Position numbers and translations under genes: made by a program. From Rutpela maculata (Eukaryota > Arthropoda > Insecta > Coleoptera > Cerambycidae): a stretch of 64,000 nt of DNA. The notes below the pieces were generated by a model. It searched no databases, was not told where the DNA came from, and saw only the letters and a list, made by a program, of their open reading frames with translations. Shown here one piece after another: positions 1-13,500 of this stretch (the first letter of the stretch is position 1; each line of letters begins with the position of its first letter). Location of the stretch: NCBI GenBank assembly GCA_936432065.2, contig OW386292.2:134121460-134185459 (forward strand). Direction: 5' to 3'.

Positions 1-46
1 TTTTTGATAATTTTCAATACGGATTGAAGAGATTTTTTTGACAGGG
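1..46. repeat. Terminal fragment of the palindromic satellite element
   Basis: The first 46 bases match 36419-36464, the right end of the large palindromic tandem-repeat element, with one mismatch. Both copies stop at the same GACAGGG, and the sequences then diverge (TTGTTG here, CCACTA there). This marks a true element end and shows that a second copy lies mostly outside the window to the left. Confidence 0.75.
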
Positions 47-301
47 TTGTTGTGCATGTTAATTTTAAATGGTCCTCTGGACACGTCACTCCCGCGCAAG
101 AATTTTATTGGCTCCTGAGTTACCAGGCAACCTGTCTCTTTTACAAATCTTGGACCCAAGCAGATTCCAAGGTGAACCGCAGGTGAGTCCTGGAAGCTTG
201 GGGGACCTGCAAAACACTGTTTTTCGGTCGTGTAACGTACAATATTTTTTTTCGGCTGGCACTTCAAAATCTGAATCCATATTTTTCATAACTTAGACGT
301 A

Positions 302-743
302 AACACATGTTTTGGCATTTGCGTTTGCGCAGTTTCAAAATTTTCACGTTTACGTCCAGGGGCGGCTCAAGGTAAATTTTCCACCCGGGCGGGAGCACTT
401 TTTGGCGCCCTTTCCTGAGGTCATCACGGAACGTACTTCATACTAAAGAACGGACTCCGCGATTACTACTTTTTATCGCCTCATGGGAGGGGGGGGGGGG
501 GGTGTGCAAATAGGGGAGGATGCAAATAGAAATCTGAAAAAAAAAATTATCGCCTCATGGAAAGGGTACTATTAGAAAAAATATTTTGCCCTCTGACGCC
601 CCTCCGAGTCGGGCAGCCGCCCGGGTTGCCCGGCCCTTAAGCCGCCCCTGTTTACGTCTTACGTGCCTACGTTTAAATGTAAGCACGTAAGAAGTAAACG
701 TTAAAAATTTGAAACTGTGCAAACGCAAATGCCAAAACGTGTT
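302..743. repeat. Inverted repeat interrupted by a hAT MITE
   Basis: About 50 bp at 302-350 (containing TTTGGCATTTGCGTTTGCGC) recur inverted at 694-743. A third, partial echo lies at 826-850. Between and beyond the arms are many ACGT-containing steps (ACGTCTTACGTG, CTACGTAGGCACGT). The 357-650 hAT element sits inside one arm. Confidence 0.7.
357..650. mobile_element. hAT-type MITE (294 bp) with perfect 8-bp TSD
   Basis: Termini CAGGGGCGGCTCAAGG and CCTTAAGCCGCCCCTG are inverted repeats with one mismatch. The flanks are the exact 8-bp duplication TTTACGTC (349-356 and 651-658). CAGGG ends with an 8-bp TSD are the hAT signature. There is no coding capacity, so it is non-autonomous. It holds a 14-16 base G run near 487-502. 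Confidence 0.88.
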
Positions 744-2373
744 ATTTACGTGTTTTTGACATATGACTTAAAGTGTCTACGTGTCTACGTAGGCACGTAA
801 AGACGTAAATGTGAATTATTTTAATTGCGCAAGCGCAATTGCCAAAACATACTCCTACGGTACGCTATACGTCTACGTTTTCTACTCGACCGAAAATGTC
901 TATTATCTTTGATAAATTCTGAAATAATGCGTAAAGTCTATCAAAATATAGTATATTTTGATGATAAAATCTATTGTCGCGATTATCTGATAATCTAATT
1001 AATAAAAACAACAAAAAACAAATAAAACAATAAAAGTTTCTTAATTTTGTAGGTGTGTGTCAAAATTCCAAAAACTGCTTCAAACATTTTATTCTGCGTT
1101 TTCACCGTGTTGGCAAGTGTCAAATTTTCTATTTTTTCGTTTATTCTACCTCAGTAATCGGTTCGTTATTCAAAATCTCGATAGTTTATGCCCTTTTAAT
1201 GTTTTCGTTGATAAAAAATTAATACTGATAGTTAGCATGACGATCTCCAGAGTATTTTGCATTACTGAACTCAGCACAAATGCCGAACTGATGGTAGGTA
1301 AGACACGTCATTAAGTGTAAAATCGCGTAGAATGCGACTCTGATAAAAAATTGTTTTTCTATGAGGGGCAAGACATTTAAAGTTTTAGTATCTTGGTTAT
1401 TTGAATTGCTTGAAAATTGTATAATTAGAAAGAGTAACTAACAGGAAAACCATTCTAAAAGTAATACATGTAGACGTATCGAGGTTGCAAGTCCGGCGAA
1501 AATTGATTTAATAATCAAGCGGTAAATGCAAGGATAATCATAAAAAAAGTGTTCTTGAAATGACGTCCCCGCCGCGCTCTACTGGCCGACCGTAACCATC
1601 AACGTAACGCTAAAAACAGTTGACATATAAACATCATATGTTATAAAATGTAAGGTTATGCCTTGTGTTTACCTTTTACTCTTATCAGTCTTATCTTCTA
1701 AACAATTTCAACTTCAACGCTCTGGCGCTACCACTTCCTAGATCTAAAGTTTAGCAGGTATATTGAAGAAATAATACAAAAATCTGAGTACTTCCCTTCT
1801 TTTTAAATCTTAATTCTTACACCCACCCAAATTAAGTGAATGTAACTGTTGCACATCTAAGAGAGTGGGAGATAACTTTATTGATTTCTTTGACCTGTTG
1901 AATGTTTTTTTACCGCTAATGAGCTCAGAATCTCTTTTGGCTGAACACGAACAATCTGTTGGACTTCTAAGGTAAATTTAAAAGTTTATTTACTGAAATT
2001 TCGTTTACTTTTATGGAACCTTTGTTACAATATATATTTAGCCTTATCTAAAATTCTACCTACCGGTTTTAACAAAATCTCCAACAATATTGCAGTGTTT
2101 TGTATTTATATGATGACATTAACATTATTTAAAATTATCACTCTCTAGAACAGTATTATTGTATTAATTATAATACTAAATGGTTTTCTTATCATTATGT
2201 GTAAATAAGTAATAATGTTTCGTAAGATACCGTAAAACTCATTAGTATATTTATATCTATCAGCCTGTTGGCAAAGTTGTGGAAATTAAGGTACTGTCTA
2301 TTACAAATTAAAATATTTATCTTTTTCTACATATAAAAACTGCATATTTGCTTTTGTGTTCTTGCTTTATAGA
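744..2373. other. Gene-free AT-rich stretch upstream of Cyb561
   Basis: I see no protein homology or RNA gene here. Part of it may be promoter or untranslated first exon of the downstream cytochrome b561 gene, because the first coding exon is preceded by a splice acceptor, but no transcription start can be assigned by eye. Confidence 0.4.
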
Positions 2374-4205
2374 CTAGTTCACAAGTTCAAAGCCATGTTA
2401 ATTCTTGATAAAGCTCGTAAAAATTGGATTCGGAACAAGGTCTAGAAAAATGTGCAAAAGATTCAAACCCGCACGTAAACAATTGCAAATTAAGGTTGAA
2501 AAAATAAATGTTTTCATTTTTTGCAAATAACTCGAAAACTATTAATATTTAAGAAATTTTAAAGATAGATTCTTAAAGAGGAAGAAATTTCCAATAAAAA
2601 AGTCACGACTCCCGAAACCCGAAACTCTATCTCTATTATTAATAGTTTTAATTTAATGTTGAAAATATAGCTCCGCGAGGAGAACACTAAACCGTTACAA
2701 GTTAAAATGTTTTTTTACGTTATTAAATATTAATTTAAAAATTAAAAAAAATAATATTATATAGACACTTAAAGGAACAATATTGGAAAAATATTTTCAT
2801 CGATTTTTCATAAAATGAGCCTATTGTTAATTAACAATTTTTTTAGAGTTTGCGTTTATGTTTCAAGTCTGATAATTGTTAAACAAAAGCCACTAAAATT
2901 ATTTCGCTTCGTAGAGACCTTTTGTCAACTATACTTTATGGGATTATGACATTGCAATGTTTTTAATTGCTATAGTCTATTAGTTATTAATTATTTAAGC
3001 TAACAAAAAAACTAATAAATGTAGTTAATAGGCTCATTTTATGAAAAATCGTTGAAAACATTTTTTTCTAATGGGATATTGTTCCTTTAAGTGTCTAAAT
3101 AATACCATAATTTTTTTAAATTTTTAAATTAATATTTAATAACCTCATTAATAACATAAAAAACCCCTGCCCAAGGAATCACTACTTCCACATCCAGATT
3201 TTTTATCTAAGTCACTCACAACGAAAAAATTTTGTATGTGGAAATAATTGTTTATGGAACATTAATAATATAATATTTGAAATCCTCTACCCCAAAAACA
3301 CATAAAATGATACCCCACATCGGTAGCGGGGTGGGGGTGGTGATAGGGGGTGGTAGTGGGGGTGGATGAAGTAAAAAAACATTTCGAGGTTCTTGTACAC
3401 ACCCTAAATCACAATTTTTTTTCATCCCCTTTAATAATGAGGTGGGGGTGGTAATGGGGGTGGCTAATGCCAAAATTTTTTTTGAGACCTCAGCTTCTCT
3501 TGTATATACTAAATACCAATTTTATGGACTCTTACCTGCTTGATTTACCTATTTTCCCCAAATTTACCCCAATTTACCCCCAACCCTTCGACGGAACAAG
3601 ATGAAAATATAATCTAGTTCTAGATCTCGTTAAAGTGTACCAAATTTCAAGTCAATATCTTAAACGGTTCCAGAGTAATCGTGCGCACAAAAAAAGTTAC
3701 AGACAGACAGACCGACAGGCAGAAAATTTTTTTTCGCTCAAACTTAAAATCTCGACGTTTCGTGACATTCTAAGCCTATTTGAACAATAAAAATTTTTTT
3801 GTCGTTACTATACTTCCACTGGATGTGGAAGTAAAAATGTTTTTGCTTGTAACGGCGGATTTCAAACCATCGCAACGGCTTAGTGTTCATCTCGCGGAGC
3901 TCTATTTTCAACATTAAATTAAAATTATTAATAATAGAGATAGAGTTTCGGGAGTCGGGACTTTTTTATTGAAAATTTCTTCCTCTATAAGAACCTTTCT
4001 TTAAAATTTCTTAAATATTAATAGTTTTCGAGTTATTTGCAAAAAACAAAACTAGTTATTTTTTCAATCTTCATTTGTTTACAACTTTTGCAATTGTTTA
4101 TGTACGGGTTTGAAACTTTTGCACATTTTTCTAGACGTCATCACTTATTTTTATACGAGCTTTATAGAGAATTAACACGGCTTTGAACTTGTGAACTAGT
4201 CTATT
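2374..4205. repeat. Fold-back (long-TIR) element, interrupted by another repeat
   Basis: The left arm (2374-2840) is the near-perfect reverse complement of the right arm in two pieces, 3028-3165 and 3836-4205. The tips read ATAGACTAGTTCAC and GTGAACTAGTCTAT. The gap in the right arm is exactly the ~670-bp CTTCCACATCC element, so that element inserted later. Arms total about 470 bp, with no ORF. The element ends about 100 bp before the acceptor of the first Cyb561 coding exon. Confidence 0.8.
3161..3833 (-). mobile_element. CTTCCACATCC repeat family, copy 1
   Basis: This is one of five ~670-bp copies in the window. Read on the - strand it starts with the hairpin ACTTCCAC-ATCCA-GTGGAAGT. It then has a conserved core (a T-rich stretch, GTGCGCACG, then CCGTTTAAGATATTGACTTG), runs of C-rich/G-rich mini-repeats, and ends GGATGTGGAAGTAGTGATTC followed by CTTGGGCAGCGG. 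Class unknown. The end hairpin and AT-rich insertion site are compatible with a Helentron-like non-autonomous element, but this is inference. Confidence 0.8.
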
Positions 4206-4329
4206 ACTGCCTTTAAGGTAGTTTCCACAAATACTACATTGGAATATCACTTGATGCACGTTTCGTCAACCATGTTGACATCATCTGGAGATGATTCAAA
4301 CATTTTGTTTTAGCATTAATTCCAGCAAC

Positions 4330-4537
4330 ATGGAGGCGAGGGCGGAACACCAGAAGACAAAGCACTACCAGTTGCTTTATTCGTTTACTACTTCAATGGG
4401 AGCAGGACTTGTGATTTTGGTGCTCTTTTGGATTCTTTATTACAGAGATGGTTTTGCGTGGCAGTCCAACCCTAGTCAGCAGTTTTACTGGCATCCATTT
4501 TTGATGGTGTTAGGAATGGTGTTCTTGTATTCTCAGT
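4330..4537 (+). CDS. Cyb561: Cyb561 coding exon 1 (residues 1-69)
   Basis: Encodes the cytosolic N-terminus, helix 1 (about 20-38) and the start of helix 2 with haem ligand H55. It is preceded by acceptor TTTTGTTTTAG (AG at 4312-4313) and a 16-nt 5' leader. It ends at T|GTAAGT (donor 4538) in phase 1. An in-frame ATG at 4291 lies upstream of the acceptor AG and is therefore probably intronic. Confidence 0.93.
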
Positions 4538-7500
4538 GTAAGTGCCGTTTGCTTAAATTTTGTCTCTGTGCGGCTGCATGCCTAGAATGAGTGTTAAACC
4601 TTATTGTATCAGTCACTACATAGTTTTATTTGGGAATATTAGCCCAGAAAACAAAAAACATTTTATAGTGAAACTTAACAAAAAATTGCAAAATGAATAA
4701 TTTTTTTTTTAAATGAGTTCGTGAAAGTGTATAGAAGTGAAGTGTATAGAATAATATATATAATATATAAGTATATAGAATAATAATAAAGTAAAAAAAA
4801 TTTTTTTTCATCCATTTTTTCAAAATTTTGCAATTAAGTCCGGGTAGGAAAAGATAAAAAATACAGGTGGATAGACCACGTGGTTCTGTACAAAAAATGT
4901 TCTAATAAAATTTATCGCTAAAGCCACGATATTCCTGGAAAAAATAGTGAAGTAATTTTGTCACTCTGAGAGGCCAAGCGCACGGTTAAATGCATACTAT
5001 GGAACCTCTAAAAATTCTTAGCAGTTCTAACGAGTAAAATAAAGCTTTTCTTCTCTTTCTGATTACACCTTTTTTACATTTTTGTTAGTGAATAGAAGGA
5101 TAAATAGTGAGTATGGAGGGAAAATATATAATTATGAACGCCTACACAGACACCACACATTGCCTCTGAATCGCTCGCATGAATTTTTACGTGCCTTTAC
5201 TGTATTGTATTTATCACTATCCACATTTTCGCTGTATCCAATGGATTCCTTATACATTTGTTAATGTATTGGAAAAGTTCCAGATTTTATATTCAAACTA
5301 ATCAAAGATATTTTCATAGTTATAAGGAATATCGCAATTTCTTATCATGATCTGATTGATCATCTTTTCGAAAAAATGCGTACAAGTAAACGAATTTGTG
5401 TTTGAACATTCCGAAATAGTGATATTTTATTTTCTCAAGTTCTCAGCAAGTTACAGCCTCCAATATATATATTTATCATGTACTTTTTTGTGAATTCACG
5501 TTACTACAACTTAATGAACCATAATCATGAAGTGTACATACTTTTTAACGGTTCTCAATGGAGAAATAATTTTTTTGTGGGGCTTTTATTTTTTTTGTAT
5601 ATTTCTTATTGCAACAATTGAGTTCGGGCGTGAAATATATATAAGTATATTTTTTCCATCCATCCTTTGCTTGTAGTTTAAAATAAAAAAGCATCAGAAA
5701 GCTACAATTTCCATCTTTTAAAAGAATCAATTCTCATATAGATTGAACAAATTCTGATTTAGTGACATGTAATTCAGTGCGTCGGTGTCACAGTCATACG
5801 TATTCAAGCGCACACGCATGGATCTCGCTCCGAGTTATAACGTTACACTTGACTATTTTTTTCCTGGAAAACGAAAACGATTTTTTATTCATAAATATGT
5901 GATTGATCCATCTGTATTTTTAATTTTTTTCTAGCTTGACTTAATTTCAAAATTGTGAAAAAATTGATGAAAAAAATGTTTTTTTCATTGTTTTTTATGT
6001 TCTGTATCCGAGCGAAATGTAAACTTTTCAGGATATTATTCTATACACTTTCGCGAACTCATTAAAAAAAAAAATTATTCATTTAGCAAGTTTTTGTAGG
6101 TAAATAAATACCTATATCGACTGGGCTATCGGTTAGTAAAGCACCTGTTGAAAATTCAAAATATTAAAACCCCTACAATTCAAAAATTGCTGCTTTTTAT
6201 TTGTTTCATAATTTTTTCTAATTTTTTTAAATTGCAATTATTTTTAATATACTTTTTTTATAACTCTCAAGCTATAATAGATACAAAAAAAAACTGTAAG
6301 AAACTTTTTTGCAGCTTATAAAAACATCTTTACTTTGAACTCACTCTGGTCAATGTATCAGCAAAATTGACTGAGTTATGATTGTTTGAAATTCATGCAA
6401 ATTTTAACACTTTTTGGACACTTGCACATTTCGCTTATATCTTGAGATTATAACATCTAGAGAAAGAAATGCAAATATAAGTGTGTTTGATTATCTTTTG
6501 TTTGAGAGATTAGCCATTTCATTATTTTTAAAAATAAGGAAGTTATGATGAATCGTTTATAGAAAAGTCGGTAAACATTAAATATTTGGAGTAGTCTCTG
6601 TCAATAATAGCTATGTAAATATTAAGAGCGCAAAGTCATCTATTCGCTTACCATTTTCGGCTTGATAAAAAATCCACAGTTATTTGAATTTAACTATAAT
6701 TTTGAAAATTATAAACACATTTGAAATAAATGGTTTAAAGAAGATATTTTTGTTTTTTAAATCTTTTATAAAATACATGTAAAATCCTACATTTTGATAA
6801 AAAATTGTCCTCCTATGAGTTGATGAAACAATTAGCGAGAAATTGTTATTGATTTCTAGCCGTTTGAATAAATATTTTAAGCCAAAATTTGACAGGAAGC
6901 TTTGTTTCAATAAAGGGCATGGTTTCACCAGCTTTTATTAAAATTTATGCATTATTATAAAAAAGGCAATTTTTGGTGGTTTTTATTCTTTTACAAATTA
7001 ACAAATTTTCAAAAAGTTTTTTTAAAAGCCTAGTTTTACTTAAAATTTTATTAAGAACGATTTGGTATTTTTATTTCTGCGATACAATTACTAGTACCGA
7101 AAGTAATATGGAAAATAGTAGAAAATTTTAGTGTTGAAAAATAAATTGTTAAAATTTTACAAGAAGCAATGGACCGATTTAATCCAGAACTGTTCATAGC
7201 ACTTTTTATTATACATAAAACAAATTAAATAAAATTACTGCAGCCAGACAATTACATTCAAAATTTATTTTTACTAATGAATTCTCAACTTTGGCCCAAT
7301 TTTATCTCATTAGTTTTTGTGTGATAAATATCTTAACATAGTGTTTTCAACATTTGTTAGAATCTATTTATTTTATGACTACTTGTTTGTTCATATATTT
7401 TATGTATTTTATTATTTGTCTAACCTATCTTGATGGACATGATTATGTACTTTCCGTTTCTAAATTACCGTCGAGAATTTTGGGTCCTCATTCTACGTGA

Positions 7501-10500
7501 AATAATAAGAAAAATGATCATATAAACATATATAAGAATATGTTTTACCCAACTGGCAATTTGGTATTTTAAAAAAGAAATATTTCTGACAATTTTTATA
7601 AAACATTACTCTCAGGAAGACTTCCAAAACGTTTTTACAGCAGCTATAAATGTAAAGTACTTCACTCGCTGTTGACATTTTCTAAAGCTAGTTTCATTTA
7701 ACCCTTTCACGACGGGAGCCGCAAAAACGCGCAAATCTCTGATTGACATATATGCGGGAGACGCATATTTTCGAACGCCGTGAATACTATAGGCAGTCTA
7801 TTGTGTGTAAACAGCTGCAAATTTTTCTTAAAATAAATTGCATTTTTTACAAAATGAACAGGAAAAATAAATATTTAGCAGATGATGAGCTTGAAAAAAC
7901 TTTTTTTAGATGTAAAAGGGCTTGGATGTTATTATGGTGTGGGGAATATGTGGTGTTGGAATATTGATGCAACTTGCATTAGTTCTTCAGTATACAAATT
8001 CTGTATATATCAAATAAAAATGCACTCGAACAATAATAATAATTATTTAAAAAAAAAAGAAAAAAAAAAACTTTTTTTTTTTAGATTATTAATGAAGTAA
8101 GAACGTTGTATGCTGTTAACAATTATATATTATATGTTTGCATACCTATTAAATAAAACGTTTATCTTCTATCTTCGTTTATTTCAACTTGCGCATATAA
8201 GCGCGCGTATCTTTGGAGTCGGGAACCGCATTAATGCGCGAAACTAATAAACGGGAGATGCACGATTGCGCGAACGCAAAAAATCCCCGTTTGTGAGACC
8301 AGTCACCTAAAAAAAATGCCTGATGCGAAAGGGTTAATAACACCAACAAAATAAACTGGTTTTTAAAAGGCATACTAAAAGTCACAAGAACTGTTTTTAA
8401 TCTTAAAAGTAGTACGGAACTTTTAGTGATAAACCTACTTTCAATAATTATTTTAAAGATTGTGTTATGACCATAGGGCGAATTTGGGATGATGAAATTC
8501 AGAATCGGCATAGGAGGATAGTACAGAATTATAAAAATTCTTATTCAATTGGAAACATTAAATTAAACTTACATTATTGATTAATACCACGTAAATAACA
8601 ATCATTTTAATGGGGTTTTTGTTTATAAAAGTGTGCTATGACAGTTTTGTTTGAAACTAAAAGCAAGCTGTCAGGTAATTGTTAAGTAATTAGTATTTTT
8701 TAAATATTCAAATTTTTTGTTACACTATTAGTCCAGTGTTTGATGGTTTTTCGCTCAGAATTCTATCGGATAAAACCAATTGACGTGAAATTTGGACAGT
8801 AATTAAGGAATGGCTCAAGAAACAAAAGTTATATAGTGCCGATGTGTGATTTTCTCTTGGGGTGGAAATTTTTACATTCAAAATATCTGCAGAAATCGAT
8901 AGAGGAATAAATTCTAAGCAAAAAATGTTCTATGAAGTTTTTTCGATGAGTCAATACTCTTTGAATTATTCGTGATTGAAAATGTTGATTTTTCATCTAA
9001 AAATGCTTATTTCAGAACGATTTTTCACGAATAACTCGAAAACCTTACGTTTTATCAAAAAAATTATTATAGGCAAAAATGAAGCCTATAAAATAACAAA
9101 TCGATTGACTTTTTTTTTTCCGTAGATGCAATGCGAACCGAGTTATGGCTCGTTGAAGGTGACATTTTGTTTGCCGAATACTGAATTCGAACCTTTCAAC
9201 GTTAAATAACGGAAAAACGGAAAATTTTTGGAGGATAATGTATGACATTTTTAAAAGTACTTGAAAAAGACCTTTAAAATGAGCTTTGGTAAAAGTCGTT
9301 AAAACTAACTAACTAAAAACTAACGGAGATATGATGAAAATAAAATGGTTTTCTCGTTTTTTTGGAGAAAAAATCAGCAATGAAACCAATGGCTTCACCC
9401 CAATAATTGAAATTTAACATAATCCATTTACAATTTACTTTATTTAAGTACTAACAATGTGTTCTAGAAGTTTGACCTGATTGGGATGCCTATATTTGAA
9501 AAAATGTTTGATTCAAATTTGAAATGATTTTTGAAATTACTTAAAAAAATTTCATTTTTTCACAATAATTCAAAAATTAAAGAAGATACATAAAAAATTT
9601 TAGAGTACGAAAATTTAGGTTTTTTTTTACTGAAAATTTTGTTATTTTTTTAAATTTCTCTAGGATAAAAATTAATTAAGATATCACCGTTTTAAGTTTG
9701 CATTTGAGTGGGAGGACCACCTTCCCCGAGCCCTTTAAACTCAAATATCTCAAAAACAAAGGAAGGAAGTTCAACTTTACATGCTTTTTTTTTTATCTAT
9801 TTATTTAACGGCGGCCTATTTCCGCTACCAGGGCCTATCACCAGATGGTATATCCACTACGTAATCCTTGTCTGAAATTACGTAGCTTCCGCGTATACAC
9901 TGATATACAAGCCGCTAGAAGGTGGGACAAGAACTCTGTATTTCCCAAGTACTAACCGCGCTCGATGTTGCTTCAACGGAATATCGACTGATATTCACAT
10001 TGAAGTCGCCTCTACGCTCGCCCCTTTTACATGCCTTGTAGCACTTAATAATAATCATAATAATAATAATAATAGTATTTATTTTCACAGATTTTACAAA
10101 AAAGTATAGAAATATTGTCAACACATGATGTTACGATTAAACGTTAATATATCATTAATACGGTATGTTAAAAGAAGAGGAAAGGAAATAAAATTTACAT
10201 AACAGTTTAAAAATGCTTGAACAATTAAAATGTATACTTAAGTTATCGTTGAAAAACCAATCACATTTTTTCGGTGAAATTTTCAGAGCATGTAAATTGT
10301 CTTATTTTCGACAATTTTTGGAGCATTTATAAATATATGTAAACACATAAGCCTGTATCTATATATGTATAAGTATATCCTCATACACGACACACACACA
10401 CAATATTACTGTACGGAGCTGCTAAAGAGATACAGTTAGAAAAATTGAGCCGTGTCGAAGACTTATCAGCGTTTCTCGAGCAGATGCGCTATGAGTCCTT

Positions 10501-13500
10501 TATTAAGGCTACCACTAAAAACAGTGATGTGAAATTATCATCCCTTGTTCCGACAGTTGATGCTCTGAATGAGCACCTTAAGAGGGTTTATTTACAAACC
10601 CAGGTGTAGCTTGTGAACAAAAATATTCGTCCAACTGATTGGGGATGGATTAATAATGAAGGATCTTTACTACCAAACAAATGCTGAATATGCCTCCACC
10701 AGATAGACGTTTCTCAAAATGATATTTTGTAATTGCGAAAAAGGATGCGGCACAGCTTGTAGCTGCAGAAAAGTTGGACTTTTTTGTAATGAAACATGCG
10801 GAACATGCTCCGGTGACAATTATCAAAGTTGTCCTCCAATTACAGACCGAGAGGAGGAGGTTGATAGTGATAAATTATATTATAAACAGTGACAGGAATT
10901 TTAATTCATTATAAATACATGATTTAAACATTTCAAGCTGTTGAAAACTAATTTTCTTTTAAATTTCGTCATAGGGGGTGGTTTTAAAGGGTTGAAACGT
11001 TGTAACACATAAATTATTTCCAGAGCATGAAATAATGTTTATTCTACATATTTAAACATGATTTCTGCCTATGTAACACTTAAGTCTATGGTTTTTAAAT
11101 TCTTTGTCAGAAGGGGTAGTTCTCACCCCCCCAAAAAACAAAAAGCACACATCAGGAACATAACTTTTGAAGAGGAGGGTAAGATAAGCCTAATTACAAA
11201 TTTTCAACAAAATCGATATCCAAAAGAATTCTGAGGTAATACCATATTTTTACCATCAAGGACTATGTGATATTTTATAGTTTACAAATTATTTCTGTTA
11301 TATTTACACAAATGTTTGTTTGAGGTGTCAAAGCATTAGCGTGCACTTTATGAACAAAAAGAAACGTCTATCGATCTATCTAAATGTGTATTGTATTCCT
11401 GTTTGTGACTCTAATTTCTGTATCTGTTTCAGCTATGCTCGTGTACAGAACCTTCCGTAATGCACCAAAAATAAAGCTGAAAATTATGCACGCCTCTATA
11501 CATTTCCTGGCATTTACCCTGTCTGTTATAGGCTTGAAAGCCGTCTTCGATTCGCACAACTTACCAGTGAAACCGATTCCAAATTTGTACTCTCTGCACT
11601 CTTGGGTAGGGTTGATCACCGTTATCATTTTCGCAGCACAGGTAAATAACATTGTTTATATATACAGGGTGTCTCTTAAATAATGATGGATGGAATGAAA
11701 TCCAATCATGAAAATAATTTTGAATTGACACAGTGAATCAAAAACATTTTTGAAGCAAAAATTGAACCCATTTCAACAAAGGTTGCTAAAAATTATGAAG
11801 TAAGATTTCACCATTGCTCAGTTAATTGAACCTTATTACCTAATATGAATATTAAATTCGATTAAAAATACATTTGAATTTGCAATTTGTTTGTTTTTAT
11901 ACCGACCTCAATATCGATATTAGATAATGTAAATTTTATCCATGACTATCATATAATCATTGCCCTCTGCATTTAATAACTGACATATAATGATACCCAA
12001 CGTATAATGAACATAATTTCATTCTAACGCATCTTTGACCAATTAGGAACTAGCTGTTTTCATTCTGACGCACCACACCTTTGACCAATCAGGAACTATA
12101 GTGGAGTAAAATCGTTTCTCTATCTCGCTGTTTTCTGAAGGTAGGTGATACCGAGGTATAACTAGACGAAACCTATGTCATATTGTAAAGGACATTTTAG
12201 GGCATAGAAAATGAGAATCTACAACTTTTTTTAGTAGGACCGAACTTTGTAATCGGCCTTTAAATGCAACGGAGCTTCAATTCGTAATACTATGTTTTTT
12301 AAACATCTATCGCTGTATTAATTCAACTGTACAAGCTATGATTTTGATTTTTTGCATACGTATACATAAAACCTCAGCGCGTCCAATGGTCAATTGGAAA
12401 TTTCGAAAATATTCAAAATTATTCAGAAAATATTTAATAAACGTAGAATTGTCAAAAATACGCATCGAAAATTTCAGTATGCGGTGGTCTATGTGAATTA
12501 TTGAAAATTTCTATACACATATATGAAGTCAAATGTAGTCAAAAAGTTCAAAAAGTTTTTTAAAAAAGAATTAAGTCGATAGGTTAAATATTTATTGAAT
12601 TATGAGCGAACGAATGAGCGCCTACATGAGATGTGGCTGCCACCGCGCCGTGCCGTGCTAGAATCACAGACGCACATATAGTTCAGTAAATAGGTTTTTT
12701 TTTTGCTAGACAAAAATGGTATAAAGTTGAATTTTGGCATGGTTCAGAATTGGTCCAGAAACAATAATCCTCACGAATCAGCTGTGAGCTTTCGTCGGGA
12801 TATCCAAAAATGGCTGAAAATTAGCTGTTTCTTAATGTAATCAAAATTATCAGAGACCTCAAAATTTTACAAGAGTAGCTTTTTAATGATAAGATTCTGA
12901 TTCTCTTGATGTACAGGGTGCCTCTGGATGCGGTGATCTATACCACAAATTGACTTAAAGAATTATTTTTCAAATATTTTGCTTGCTAAAAAGTGTTGTG
13001 ATTTGGGTTAAGAAAATTTTATTTTCCTATACAGGGTGCAAAAAAATTTCAAAGCTATTTTTATTTTTCATTTTTAATGAAAATTCCATTTGAAAAAGTT
13101 GCTCTTTACTTTTACACATTAATCGTATTTTTTTTATAAAGTGACTTTTTGTCAAAAGAATAAAATTTACGTGCATTTGTGGTATAAGTAACCATCCGGG
13201 GACACCCTGCATATTTACATGTTTAAGTATATGAAATTCACTATTTTTCTAGACCCACTACATGTACTCATAAGTGTTAATGTTACCTCTTTGAAATTAT
13301 TATATTGTTCATATTATAATTATTATTTTCTACATTATCGTTAAAGCAGTTCTAGCTGCAAAAATGTACACGGGGTTACAAAAATTTTACATATTTATTA
13401 CGGTCTATTTATTCAACAAATTCCAAAATAAATACACAGAAATATAAATGATAAAGATAGTTAAGAACTGAAAAGGAAAATGCATATAAAATTATTATTC

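Larger units (their letters stand above)
4538..11432 (+). other. Cyb561 intron 1
   Basis: Intron of 6.9 kb, GTAAGT...TTTCAG. It holds an inverted repeat (4688-6091), a piggyBac-type MITE (7702-8333), a 5S-derived SINE (9785-10025) and a broken Cys-rich transposon gene (10412-10892). The stretches 6100-7690 and 8340-9775 are AT-rich. They contain phrases such as TAACTCGAAAACCTTACG, common in dispersed insect repeats, but no gene. Confidence 0.85.

Noticed and set aside
69..296. Overlapping short ORFs on both strands at the left edge
   Set aside because: No recognisable domain, low-complexity composition, and opposite-strand ORFs in the same place; typical chance ORFs.
4626..4823. Lys/Tyr/Phe-rich minus-strand ORF
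   Set aside because: Arises from AT-rich inverted-repeat DNA just after Cyb561 exon 1; no homology.
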